A stretch of 45,109 bases of DNA from Clostridia bacterium. Its GTDB lineage: Bacteria; Bacillota; Clostridia; Oscillospirales; Acutalibacteraceae. Position 1 is the first letter of the stretch. The number at the start of each line of letters is the position of its first letter. The stretch covers positions 1 to 45,109 of the forward strand of contig JAFWUH010000084.1 of assembly GCA_017524165.1 (NCBI GenBank). The letters run 5' to 3'. The position numbers and the translations under genes were made by a program. Positions 22,416-31,041 of this stretch are shown in pieces. The notes beneath the pieces were generated by a model, which did no database searches, was not told where the DNA came from, and was given only the letters and a program-made list of their open reading frames with translations.

Positions 22416-24704
22416 TTAAAGTTTACTGCGTTGAATCTTGCCGCTGACCGTTTTCGGCAGTTCATCACGGAAGACAACAATACGCGGATATTTATACGGC
22501 GCGGTATGTTCCTTGACATAGTTTTGAATCTCTTTTTTCAGTTCTTCGGTCGGTTCGGTGCCCTTGACCAGCACAATGCTTGCCTTGACCACCTGACCGC
22601 GGACTTCATCCGGCGCCGCCGAAACGCCGCATTCCAATACATACGGCAGTTCCATGATCACGCTTTCAATTTCAAACGGCCCGATGCGGTAACCCGACGA
22701 TTTAATGACATCGTCGGCACGGCCGACATACCAATAAAATCCGTCCTCATCGCACCACGCCATATCACCGGTATGATAATAACCGTCATGCCAGACCTCA
22801 GCGGTTTTTTCAGGATCGCGGTAATAGCCGACAAACAAGCCGCACGGAGCGCCGTTTTTGGTATTGATCACAATTTCACCCGTTTCGCCGACTGCAACCG
22901 GTTTTCCGTCCGCCGAAAGCAGTTCAACATTATAAATCGGTGCCGGTTTACCCATCGAACCGAGCTTATGCGGCGCGCCGGTCAAATTGCCGATGACCAT
23001 GGTTGTTTCGGATTGCCCGAAGCCCTCCAAAATCTGCAATCCCGTCGCCTTTTCAAACTGACGGTAAACTTCGGGGTTCAACGCCTCCCCGGCGGTGGTC
23101 ATGTGCTTAATTGAAGAAAGGTCATATTTGGAAATATCCTCTTTCACGAGCATCCGCAGCATGGTCGGCGGTGCACAAAAGGTGGTAATATGATATTTTT
23201 GGAACATCGGGAGAATATCAGCCGCATGGAAACGGTCAAAGTCATAGACAAAGGTAGCCGCTTCACAGAGCCATTGACCGTAAAATTTACCCCACATAGC
23301 TTTTGCCCAACCGGTGTCGGAAATGGTGAAATGCAATCCGTCCGGGTCGACATTGTGCCAATATTTCGCGGTATGAAAATGTCCAAGCGCATATTTATAG
23401 CTATGCGCGGCAATTTTCGGATATCCCGTTGTGCCCGATGTAAAGAACATCAACATGATATCGTCTCCGCAGGCGCAATCAGGCTGACGGTCAAAATGAG
23501 TGCTGAACAGAGAAAACTCTTCATCAAAATCATGCCAGCCGTCGCGTTTGCCGCCCACCATGATTTTATATTCCAAGGTCGGTGAAGATTGCGCCGCGAT
23601 ATCCACTTCCTGCGCTGTATTACCCTTTTCGGTGCAGAGGATCGCGCGAACGCCCGCCGCTTGAAAACGGTATTCAAAATCGTGCGACAGCAACTGATTC
23701 ACCGCCGGAATGCCGATCGCACCGATGCGGTGTAAGCCCAGCATGGCAAACCAGAACTGATAATGGCGCCCGAGCACCAACATCACGCGGTCGCCCTTTT
23801 GGATGCCCAACGATTTAAAGTAGTTTGCCGCTTTGCAGGAATACTTTTTCATATCGGCAAAGGTAAAACGGTGTTCGGTCAAATCGTTGGCGACATGCAC
23901 CATCGCCGTTTTTTCGGGCGATTTTGCGGCAATCGCATCCACAACATCATACGCAAAATTGAAGTCATCGGTATTCTTAAACCGAATCGAGATCGGCGTG
24001 CCGTTTTCATCCTCCACGCGCTCGACAAAGCGCTGGGAAATGCGTTCTTCGGGATCCCGGTCACGCGGCTTGGATTGCATGATCGGCGCCTTTTGCAGTT
24101 CGGGAACCGGCTCGCCGGTCGGATTCAAGACAATGGCATAAAAGGTACAGTCTTTACCGCCGACGGCAATCATACCGTGCGGCGAAGCACTGTCATAATA
24201 AATACTGTCGCCTGCCGATAAAATCTCGGTATGTTCCCCGACCTGAACCTTCAACTGTCCCTCAATGACAATATCACATTCCTGCCCGGCATGGGTCGTC
24301 AATTCGATCGGTTGATTTTGTGCTTTTTCTCTATATTTACTGCAAACATAAAGCGGTTCGGCAATACGGTTGCGAAAGGACGCCGCCAGGTTAAAATAGG
24401 TCATCCCATGCGCCTGCTCAATGCGCTGACCCTCCCCGCGTTTGGTAACAATATAGGACTTTAAGGTCGGGCTTTGCCCTTCGATAATATCGGTAACATC
24501 GACATTAAAGGCTTGCGCGCAACGGTATAAAAACGCAAAGTTTAAATCCTGTTCGCCGTTTTCGCAAGCGCGGTACTCCTCCACGCTGACGCCGGTTTCC
24601 TGCGCCATCTGTTCAACGGTCAATCCCTCAATTTCGCGCAGTTCAACAATGCGGCGTGCCATTTCTTTGATTTTTCGATCCAACCCCGTCAGACTGCTTT
24701 GCAT
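22416..24704 (-). CDS. XRE-cupin regulator fused to AMP-forming acyl-CoA synthetase, copy A
   Basis: A 762-residue fusion. Residues 12-75 form an XRE helix-turn-helix (EGLTVEQMAQETGVSVEEY), about 110-200 a cupin (HAGQECDIVIEGQLKVQVG, GDSIYYDSASPHGM), and 240-762 an AMP-dependent synthetase with FFTSGTTGYPKIAAHS, EGFGQSETTM, YHTGDMAWCDEDGFYW, KSSGYRIGPFEIES and the C-terminal KTVSGKIQRSKL. It converts a carboxylic acid, ATP and CoA to acyl-CoA. It heads the Val-type T-box unit, followed by the ATPase, oxidoreductase and ilvE genes, so isobutyrate is the inferred substrate. ATG 24704 follows GGAGG by eight bases. Confidence 0.9.
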   Translation of the reverse strand: MQSSLTGLDRKIKEMARRIVELREIEGLTVEQMAQETGVSVEEYRACENGEQDLNFAFLYRCAQAFNVDVTDIIEGQSPTLKSYIVTKRGEGQRIEQAHGMTYFNLAASFRNRIAEPLYVCSKYREKAQNQPIELTTHAGQECDIVIEGQLKVQVGEHTEILSAGDSIYYDSASPHGMIAVGGKDCTFYAIVLNPTGEPVPELQKAPIMQSKPRDRDPEERISQRFVERVEDENGTPISIRFKNTDDFNFAYDVVDAIAAKSPEKTAMVHVANDLTEHRFTFADMKKYSCKAANYFKSLGIQKGDRVMLVLGRHYQFWFAMLGLHRIGAIGIPAVNQLLSHDFEYRFQAAGVRAILCTEKGNTAQEVDIAAQSSPTLEYKIMVGGKRDGWHDFDEEFSLFSTHFDRQPDCACGDDIMLMFFTSGTTGYPKIAAHSYKYALGHFHTAKYWHNVDPDGLHFTISDTGWAKAMWGKFYGQWLCEAATFVYDFDRFHAADILPMFQKYHITTFCAPPTMLRMLVKEDISKYDLSSIKHMTTAGEALNPEVYRQFEKATGLQILEGFGQSETTMVIGNLTGAPHKLGSMGKPAPIYNVELLSADGKPVAVGETGEIVINTKNGAPCGLFVGYYRDPEKTAEVWHDGYYHTGDMAWCDEDGFYWYVGRADDVIKSSGYRIGPFEIESVIMELPYVLECGVSAAPDEVRGQVVKASIVLVKGTEPTEELKKEIQNYVKEHTAPYKYPRIVVFRDELPKTVSGKIQRSKL
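22433..22847. repeat. Near-identical tract shared by the two ligase genes, copy A
   Basis: This 415-bp segment coding for the C-terminal ligase domain matches 25061-25475 with about 14 differences by eye (about 96-97%). Outside it the genes drop to roughly 65-70% similarity. This is the pattern left by recent gene conversion. Confidence 0.7.
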
Positions 24705-24730
24705 GCTTCATTCCTCCGTTTTCCGGGACG

Positions 24731-25000
24731 AAAAGAACACCCGTCCCAAAGATGTTTCTTTGAGACGGGTGAAAAACTTTCACTCGCGGTACCACTCAAA
24801 TTGCGATCACATCGCCACTCAGGGTCCAACAACCCTTATGCCTTTACGCAGCAATCACGGGAAGGTTCTACTCGACAAATGCTTTCTTCCTTCCGGCTCG
24901 GAAGTTACAGTACTGAAACACTCTAAACGGTTTGCACCACCCACCGTCTCTCTGTCAAGAGTCTGAAACAATACCCTCTTCGTCAACGCTTTTTACATTT
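24731..25000 (-). promoter_or_regulatory. T-box leader 2, specifier read as GUA (Val)
   Basis: A T-box riboswitch before ligase A. The T-box TTTGAGTGGTACCGCGAG is at 24783-24800. The terminator CACCCGTCTCAAAG/CTTTGGGACGGGTG with a six-base loop is at 24738-24771, followed by GTTCTTTT. In Stem I, GAAG pairs with CTTC and GTATTG with CAGTAC, leaving TGTAA on the 3' side, so the specifier is GUA at 24906-24908 followed by A. A GACAGAGAG motif and apical GGGTGGTG are present. The assignment to Val rests on hand folding. Confidence 0.85.
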
Positions 25001-25006
25001 TAAGTC

Positions 25007-25036
25007 AGTATACCACATCTTTGGTCTGTTTGTCAA
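25007..25036 (-). promoter_or_regulatory. Promoter of T-box leader 2
   Basis: TTGACA (25031-25036) and TATACT (25007-25012), 18-base spacer on the minus strand, just downstream of the ligase B stop codon. Confidence 0.8.
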
Positions 25037-25043
25037 TGATTTT

Positions 25044-27305
25044 TTACAGCAAATTTCGCTGAATCTTGCCGCTGATGGTTTTCGGCAGTTCGTCACGGAA
25101 GACAACGATACGCGGATATTTATACGGCGCGGTATGTTCCTTGACATAGTTCTGAATTTCTTTTTTCAGTACTTCGGTCGGTTCGGTGCCCTTGACCAGC
25201 ACAATGCTTGCCTTGACCACCTGACCGCGGACTTCATCCGGTGCCGCCGAAACGCCGCATTCCAATACATACGGCAGTTCCATGATCACGCTTTCAATTT
25301 CAAACGGCCCGATGCGGTAACCCGACGATTTAATTACATCGTCGGCACGGCCGACATACCAATAAAATCCGTCCTCATCGCACCATGCCATATCACCGGT
25401 ATGATAATAACCGTCATGCCAGACCTCAGCGGTTTTTTCGGGATCTCGGTAATAGCCGAGGAACAAGCCGCACGGGATTTTTTCGTCGGTTTTAATCACA
25501 ATTTCACCCGGTTTGCCGCAGGGCACCGGATTACCGTCGGCATCGATTAACGAGATATCGTAGAGCGGCACCGCTTTTCCCATAGAACCCAATTTACAAA
25601 CAGAACCAGTCAAATTAGCGATTGCCAATGTAATTTCGGTCTGCCCGAATCCCTCCATGATCCGCAGTCCGGTCGCATCCAGGAACTGGCGATACACTTC
25701 GGGATTCAACGCCTCTCCGGCGGTGGTCATATGCTTCACCGAAGAAAGGTCATATTTAGAAAGGTCTTCTTTGATCAGCATCCGCAGCATGGTCGGCGGC
25801 GCACAGAAGGTCGTGATTTGATATTGTTTAAAGAGCGGAAGAATATCCGCGGCATGGAAACGCTCGAAGTCATAGGTGAAGACGGCACCCTCACAAAGCC
25901 ATTGACCGTACAGTTTTCCCCAAAGGGCTTTGCCCCAACCGGTATCCGAGATGGTAAAGTGCAATCCGTCGTCGAAAACGCCGTGCCAATACTTCGCGGT
26001 GATATAATGTCCTAACGGGTACTTATAACTGTGCATAGCGATTTTCGGATAGCCGGTGGTGCCCGAAGTGAAGAACATCAACATCGGATCATCCCCGCAA
26101 GGCGTCTCCGGCGTACGGTAAAAATGAGCGCTGTACAGACTGAATTCCTCGTCAAAAGAACGCCAGCCGTCGCGTTTGCCGCCGACAATAATTTTATTCG
26201 TCAATTCAGGACATTGCGCCGCCGCCAAATCCGCCTGATGCGCAACATCCCCGTAGGCGGTACACAAAATAGCGCTGACTCCGGCCGCTTGAAAACGGTA
26301 GGTAAAATCATGCTCCTGCAACTGCGTGGTTGCCGGAATGGCAATCGCGCCGAGCTTATGCAAACCTAAAATCGCATACCAGAATTGATAGTGCCGACCA
26401 AGCACCAGCATCACGCGGTCGCCTTTTTTAATCCCGATGGATTTAAAATAATTCGCGCACATGTTGGAGCCGCGTTTCATATCCGCAAAAGAGAATCGAC
26501 GCTCTACCCGGTTACGATCCAGATGCAGCATAGCCAATTTGCCCGGATTCTTTTTCGCAATCGCATCCACCACATCAAAGGCAAAGTTAAAGCTATCCTC
26601 GTTATGGAATAAAATCTTCTCCAATTTTCCGGTTTCATCTTCCACCGTTTCAATGAAACGGTCACCGACATGGTCCACATGTTGCGACGGTGCCAGTGTT
26701 TCGCGAATGATAGTTTCGGTGGTATCCTCACCCGGTAAAACGACCGCGACAAACAGGCAGTCCCGACCGTCAACGGCAATCATACCATGCGGCGTCGAGC
26801 TGTTATAATAAATGCTGTCGCCTTCGTTTAAATACTCGACATGATCACCGATCTGCACCTTTAACCGTCCGCTCATCACCAGGTCAAATTCCTGACCCGA
26901 GTGGGTTGCCAAATGGATCGGCTCATTTTGAAGACTTTCATCATAATCATATTTGACCCAATACGGTTCGGCAATTTTTTTGCGGAATTGCGGCGCCAGG
27001 CTTTTAATTTCGATCCCGTTTTCTTTCGCCGTTTGCTGTCCTTCGCCCTTCCTGGTCACCGTGTAAGAAGACAGGTGTGCGCTCTGCCCCTCCATCAAAT
27101 CAGTAATACCGATGCCGAACACCAACGAACATTTATGAATAAAACTAAACGGAAAATCGCGTTTGCCCGATTCAAATTCAACATACTCTTCCGGAGACAC
27201 CCCGGTTTTTTGCGCCATTTCTTCCATCGTAATGCCGTCGATCTCACGCATTTCCCGAATTCGGTTTGCCACTTCCATTAAAGCGTTATTAGCAACTGTT
27301 GACAT
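25044..27305 (-). CDS. XRE-cupin regulator fused to AMP-forming acyl-CoA synthetase, copy B
   Basis: A 753-residue paralogue of copy A with the same order: XRE helix-turn-helix at about residues 10-70 (DGITMEEMAQKTGVSPEEY), cupin at about 105-195 (HSGQEFDLVMSGRLKVQIG, GDSIYYNSSTPHGM), AMP-dependent synthetase to the end (FFTSGTTGYPKIAMHS, EGFGQTEITLA, KTISGKIQRNLL). The start is ATG 27305 behind AAGGAGG; an in-frame start at 27386 lies inside the T-box leader and is excluded. It is the only gene behind the Ile-type T-box, so 2-methylbutyrate is the inferred acid. The C-terminal 138 codons are nearly identical to copy A. Confidence 0.9.
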   Translation of the reverse strand: MSTVANNALMEVANRIREMREIDGITMEEMAQKTGVSPEEYVEFESGKRDFPFSFIHKCSLVFGIGITDLMEGQSAHLSSYTVTRKGEGQQTAKENGIEIKSLAPQFRKKIAEPYWVKYDYDESLQNEPIHLATHSGQEFDLVMSGRLKVQIGDHVEYLNEGDSIYYNSSTPHGMIAVDGRDCLFVAVVLPGEDTTETIIRETLAPSQHVDHVGDRFIETVEDETGKLEKILFHNEDSFNFAFDVVDAIAKKNPGKLAMLHLDRNRVERRFSFADMKRGSNMCANYFKSIGIKKGDRVMLVLGRHYQFWYAILGLHKLGAIAIPATTQLQEHDFTYRFQAAGVSAILCTAYGDVAHQADLAAAQCPELTNKIIVGGKRDGWRSFDEEFSLYSAHFYRTPETPCGDDPMLMFFTSGTTGYPKIAMHSYKYPLGHYITAKYWHGVFDDGLHFTISDTGWGKALWGKLYGQWLCEGAVFTYDFERFHAADILPLFKQYQITTFCAPPTMLRMLIKEDLSKYDLSSVKHMTTAGEALNPEVYRQFLDATGLRIMEGFGQTEITLAIANLTGSVCKLGSMGKAVPLYDISLIDADGNPVPCGKPGEIVIKTDEKIPCGLFLGYYRDPEKTAEVWHDGYYHTGDMAWCDEDGFYWYVGRADDVIKSSGYRIGPFEIESVIMELPYVLECGVSAAPDEVRGQVVKASIVLVKGTEPTEVLKKEIQNYVKEHTAPYKYPRIVVFRDELPKTISGKIQRNLL
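25061..25475. repeat. Near-identical tract shared by the two ligase genes, copy B
   Basis: Partner of 22433-22847; equal length, same orientation, about 2.63 kb away. Confidence 0.7.
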
Positions 27306-27324
27306 CTTTGTTTCCTCCTTATAA

Positions 27325-27585
27325 CAAAAAAACCGTCCCAAAGCGTTTGCTTTGAGACGGGTGAATTGGTTCACTCGCGGTACCACTCAAATTGCGATCA
27401 CATCGCCACTCAAGGTCTAACAACCTTTATGCCTTTACGCAGCAATCACGGAAGGACCTACTGTTCGTTCAATCCTTCGGCTCGGAAGGGATGGGTTCTT
27501 ATAAAAAGCAACTATCGGCTCACACCAACCGCCGACTCTCTGAAAGCGTTTTTTACAACCGTCTTCGTCATAGCCTTTTTAAACT
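27325..27585 (-). promoter_or_regulatory. T-box leader 3, specifier read as AUC (Ile)
   Basis: A T-box riboswitch before ligase B. The T-box TTTGAGTGGTACCGCGAG lies at 27374-27391, and the terminator CCGTCTCAAAG/CTTTGGGACGG at 27333-27360 ends in seven U. In Stem I, GAAG pairs with CTTC and GGTT with AACC, leaving CATCC, so the specifier is AUC at 27490-27492. The following base is C, where a purine is usual; this weakens the call slightly. The 3' half is nearly identical to leader 2, so the two probably arose by duplication with a change of specifier. Confidence 0.83.
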
Positions 27586-27591
27586 AAAGTC

Positions 27592-27620
27592 ATTATACTC
27601 TGCTTTTTGCTTTTTGTCAA
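27592..27620 (-). promoter_or_regulatory. Promoter of T-box leader 3
   Basis: Perfect TTGACA (27615-27620) and TATAAT (27592-27597), 17-base spacer, on the minus strand. Confidence 0.85.
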
Positions 27621-27649
27621 TAATTTTTTAAAAAAATTTCAGGTTCGCT

Positions 27650-28396
27650 TTACCGCGACGCTAATTTCAAAAATTTAGCCTCATTCATCTGCTCATTTGT
27701 CAGATAGTTGCCGTCATAAAACAGCGCATAGGTTGTAATCGGCGTTGGCGCGTTTTGGGCGGCATCCTTTGTTTCAAGGTGAATCGCGTGAAACGGGATT
27801 TGATGTTCCTTTGCCGTCTGTTCGATGATCGGCACATATTTCCCGTTGAACGGACATTGATTCGTATAAAAAAGCACATAACCTTTTTCTTCTACCTGCG
27901 GATGCTTGGCGCAAGCCTTAAAATGCGGCGGCGTGTTATCTGCCGAAAAGGGCAAGTACCACAGTTGAATACCGTTATCCGCCTCGTCACAAACGGTAAA
28001 GCCCTTATACTTCAAATATTTCGGATCTGCCAAAAAAGGTCTCTTCTTTGCCGAAGACAAAATACAAAGTCCTTTTTTCCCTTTTGCTTTGCTGTCTTGA
28101 ATACACGCTTTCAGCAAATCGTTGGAATAACCGTTCCCTTTGAAAGAGCCGGAGACCCAAAGACAGTCGATATACATATAGTCCTCTGCTTCGATGGGAT
28201 TCCATGCATTTTCCGCCGGAATATATTCAATAAAGCATTTTCCACGCTCACAACTTTTCAAAAACACCAATCCGTCGTCAAAGCGATCGTTCAGCCAGGC
28301 TTTTTTCGAGGATACCTGAACATCCTTGTTATTGGAGATCGCACAGCAAATATGCTCGCTTTCAAGATTTTCTTTCGTTACCCTGATGTATTCCAT
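27650..28396 (-). CDS. GNAT acetyltransferase with YoaP-like domain
   Basis: A 248-residue protein. Residues 1 to about 150 are a GNAT fold with YIDCLWVSGSFKGNGYSNDLL, the acetyl-CoA-binding loop. The C-terminal part (about 165-248) resembles the YoaP-like domain and has a thioredoxin-like strand ending VLFYTNQCPFNGKY. B. subtilis YoaP has the same build. The start is ATG 28396 behind GGGAGG; an upstream in-frame ATG would add 44 unlike residues. The acceptor is unknown. It lies 25 bases after the patatin gene and is likely co-transcribed. Confidence 0.8.
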   Translation of the reverse strand: MEYIRVTKENLESEHICCAISNNKDVQVSSKKAWLNDRFDDGLVFLKSCERGKCFIEYIPAENAWNPIEAEDYMYIDCLWVSGSFKGNGYSNDLLKACIQDSKAKGKKGLCILSSAKKRPFLADPKYLKYKGFTVCDEADNGIQLWYLPFSADNTPPHFKACAKHPQVEEKGYVLFYTNQCPFNGKYVPIIEQTAKEHQIPFHAIHLETKDAAQNAPTPITTYALFYDGNYLTNEQMNEAKFLKLASR

Positions 28397-28421
28397 TCGG
28401 CAACCTCCCTTTCTTTCAAAA

Positions 28422-29285
28422 TCAGGTTTTCTGTGGCTCTTCCTGAAGAAATTCCAGCATTTTTTCCAAGTGTTTTTCCGCCGTTTTTCTACCGATTTCG
28501 TAGGTGTGATAAAGTGCTTGCGGATCACGCTCCATGCGTTTTACCGGCAAAAAATCCTCCGGCCGGATCACAAAAAGCTTTCCTGCTTTTTCTCTTTCGC
28601 GAACCAGGTCGAGCTGCGCGTTATATAGAATATGCCGCTCTTCCAACGCCTTGATCAAGCCGGGATATTTTTTATATTTCAGACGGATCCACGGCAAAGA
28701 TTTGTTTTTCTCTTTCCGATAGCCGTCCGGTTGTGTCAAAATCGCGATATTTGGGGTATACCCCAAGTCTTCCAAAAATGCCACCGGAATGGAATCGGAA
28801 ATACCGCCGTCTAAAAGCTTTTGCCCGTCAATCTCAACAATTTGCGAAACCAACGGCAAAGAGGCTGACGCACGAATCCAATCAAACCCGTTATCTTCAT
28901 CCCCGGTGTATCGATGGTAAACCGGTTTGCCGCTTTCAATATCGGTACAAACCACATAAAAATCCGTTGGATCGTTCCGATAGGCATCAAAGTCAAAAAC
29001 ATCCAAATGAAGCGGCACTTCGTTATAACAAAATTCCTTATTAAAAAGATTCCCTGTTTTTAAAAGCGAACCAATGCCGCAATAACGCTTATCTCCGCAA
29101 AACTTCATGTTATAACGGATGGTTCTGCCGATTTGTCCGGATTTGTAGTTCACGCCAAACGCGGCACCCGCCGACACCCCGACAATACCGTCAAAGCGAA
29201 TGCCGTTTTCCATCATCACATCCATGACACCGGCACTGAAAATGCCCCGCATGGCACCGCCTTCGAGAATCAACCCTTTTTTCAC
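28422..29285 (-). CDS. Patatin-like phospholipase
   Basis: A 287-residue patatin-family serine hydrolase that probably cleaves acyl esters of phospholipids. The oxyanion motif EGGAMRG is at residues 8-14, the nucleophile serine is in GVSAG at about 37-41, and the catalytic Asp is in DGGISDS at about 160. It resembles the YjjU type. It begins with GTG, preceded by AAGAGG. No signal peptide is visible. It lies 29 bases after the ABC ATPase gene, so it could be read through from the ABC operon. Confidence 0.88.
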   Translation of the reverse strand: MKKGLILEGGAMRGIFSAGVMDVMMENGIRFDGIVGVSAGAAFGVNYKSGQIGRTIRYNMKFCGDKRYCGIGSLLKTGNLFNKEFCYNEVPLHLDVFDFDAYRNDPTDFYVVCTDIESGKPVYHRYTGDEDNGFDWIRASASLPLVSQIVEIDGQKLLDGGISDSIPVAFLEDLGYTPNIAILTQPDGYRKEKNKSLPWIRLKYKKYPGLIKALEERHILYNAQLDLVREREKAGKLFVIRPEDFLPVKRMERDPQALYHTYEIGRKTAEKHLEKMLEFLQEEPQKT

Positions 29286-29314
29286 ACTTATACCTCTTTT
29301 TTCGGAAAAGCTCG

Positions 29315-30109
29315 TCAGTTCAGCAACATTCTGTCCGATTCCTGATTTTCACCGGCAATTTCGGCGAATTTCGCCATCAAGTCGGCTTTGGTAAGCTTGG
29401 CTTTCTCTTCGCCGGACACATCATAGATAATCTTTCCCTGATTCATCATAATCAGTCGATTGCCGTGTTGAATGGCATCTTTCATATTATGCGTAATCAT
29501 AATCGCGGTAAGATGATTTTCAGCAACGATTCTATCGGTCAATGCAAGTACCTTAGACGCCGTCGCCGGATCCAACGCGGCAGTGTGTTCATCCAGTAAA
29601 AGGAGTTTCGGTTTCTGCATAGCAGCCATCAGCAAGGTGATTGCCTGACGCTGACCGCCTGAAAGCAGACCCATTTTGGTGGAAAGCCTGTTCTCCAGTC
29701 CCAAATCGAGTTGTGTCAGCAATTCGCGGAATCGTTCCCTGTCCTTTTTGGTGATTGCCCATTTGATCGTTCGATGTTTTCCGCGGCTTTCGGCAATCGA
29801 AAGATTTTCTTCCACCCACATATCCGCGGCAGTGCCCATCATCGGATCCTGAAACACTCTGCCGATATACTTGGCTCTTTTATATTCGGGCAAATTGGTA
29901 ATGTTCTGCCCGTCTACCGTCACTTCACCGCTATCTATGCGGAAAACGCCGGTTATCGCATTCAGCATGGTAGATTTCCCGGCACCGTTACCGCCGATCA
30001 CGGTAACAAAATCTTCATTTTCCAATTTCAAATTTAACTGATTCAGCGCTTTTTTCTCATTGATCGTTCCCGCGTTGAATGTTTTACTGACATTTTTAAT
30101 TTCAAGCAT
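29315..30109 (-). CDS. ABC transporter ATP-binding protein
   Basis: A 264-residue ATPase: Walker A GGNGAGKST at about residues 39-47, signature LSGGQRQA at about 147, Walker B LLLLDEHTA and the H-loop MITHNMKD. It pairs with the upstream permease, which its start overlaps by eight bases. This ATPase type accompanies permeases and binding proteins of the ABC_sub_bind family, as in the TrpXYZ-like importers. The substrate is not evident. Confidence 0.9.
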   Translation of the reverse strand: MLEIKNVSKTFNAGTINEKKALNQLNLKLENEDFVTVIGGNGAGKSTMLNAITGVFRIDSGEVTVDGQNITNLPEYKRAKYIGRVFQDPMMGTAADMWVEENLSIAESRGKHRTIKWAITKKDRERFRELLTQLDLGLENRLSTKMGLLSGGQRQAITLLMAAMQKPKLLLLDEHTAALDPATASKVLALTDRIVAENHLTAIMITHNMKDAIQHGNRLIMMNQGKIIYDVSGEEKAKLTKADLMAKFAEIAGENQESDRMLLN

Positions 30110-31022
30110 TCTTCTTTAACACCGCCTTTTTAGAGAACCATTGCTTTTTAATATACGGAACGCCCAGAAAAATCGCGACGACCAAAGCCGAGAGCATTTT
30201 CAGATATTCGCTGGGAAGTCCTAAAAAGATAACGGTTTGGAAAACGATCCAATAAATAATTGCGCCAACAATCACGCTGAACAGTTTCAAGAAAAAATTA
30301 GAGGATATTTTGGAGATGATCGCCTCGCCGACAATCACCGCCGCCAAACCGATCACGATCGCGCCTCTTCCCATGTTGATATCAGCCGCACCCTGTTGTT
30401 GTGCCAGCAGAGAACCCGCCAAAGCGACAATACCATTGGAAAGCGCCAAACCAAACACCGTTGTGAAAGAGGTATTGATGCCCTGCGCGCGGCTCATACT
30501 GCGGTTGTTCCCCGTCGAGCGGAGAGAAATACCGAATTGTGTACCGAAGAACCAATAAAGTGCACATATCAACATCAAAATAATGATACCCAAAATAATC
30601 AGCGTTTTGACAATGTTATTTGTTCCGGTAGAGATCAACACTTTGTCTCTGAACTGGAAGCCTACCAACGGTTGATTTGCCTTGCCGGACATAATAAGCA
30701 GGTTCACCGACCACAACATCAATTGCGTCAGAATTCCTGCAAGAATCGCCGGAATACCCATGATCGTGTGAAGAATACCGGTCACCAGTCCCGCCAAAGC
30801 GCCGGCAAAAAAGGCAACGATCATTGCCACGATCACATTGACGCCTGAAAGGATCAGCATCGTGCAAACGGCGGCACCGGTACATATCGAGCCATCCACC
30901 GTTAAGTCGGCAACATCCAATATTTTAAATGTAATATAAAGTCCCAATGCCATAATGCCCCAGACAAAGCCTTGTCCAATTGCACCGGGAAGTGTTCCGA
31001 TCCATGTGAGTAATGTTTCCAT
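30102..31022 (-). CDS. ABC transporter permease
   Basis: A 306-residue integral membrane protein with eight or nine hydrophobic segments in the pattern of BPD_transp_2-type permeases (similar to the branched-chain amino acid and TrpY-like permeases). DLTVDGSICTGAAV near the N-terminus and SRAQGINTSF in the middle are typical. The start is taken as ATG 31022 (METLLTWIG); a TTG at 31043 is possible. It is separated from the binding-protein gene by a hairpin that probably lowers its expression. Confidence 0.87.
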   Translation of the reverse strand: METLLTWIGTLPGAIGQGFVWGIMALGLYITFKILDVADLTVDGSICTGAAVCTMLILSGVNVIVAMIVAFFAGALAGLVTGILHTIMGIPAILAGILTQLMLWSVNLLIMSGKANQPLVGFQFRDKVLISTGTNNIVKTLIILGIIILMLICALYWFFGTQFGISLRSTGNNRSMSRAQGINTSFTTVFGLALSNGIVALAGSLLAQQQGAADINMGRGAIVIGLAAVIVGEAIISKISSNFFLKLFSVIVGAIIYWIVFQTVIFLGLPSEYLKMLSALVVAIFLGVPYIKKQWFSKKAVLKKNA

Positions 31023-31041
31023 CTTTCTATTGTTCCCTTTC

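Noticed and set aside
13833-27305. Reading the ligase/oxidoreductase/ilvE locus as BCAA degradation (Stickland-type)
   Set aside because: T-boxes turn genes on when the amino acid is lacking, and AMP-forming ligases consume ATP to activate acids; both favour synthesis. Kept as the alternative to test.
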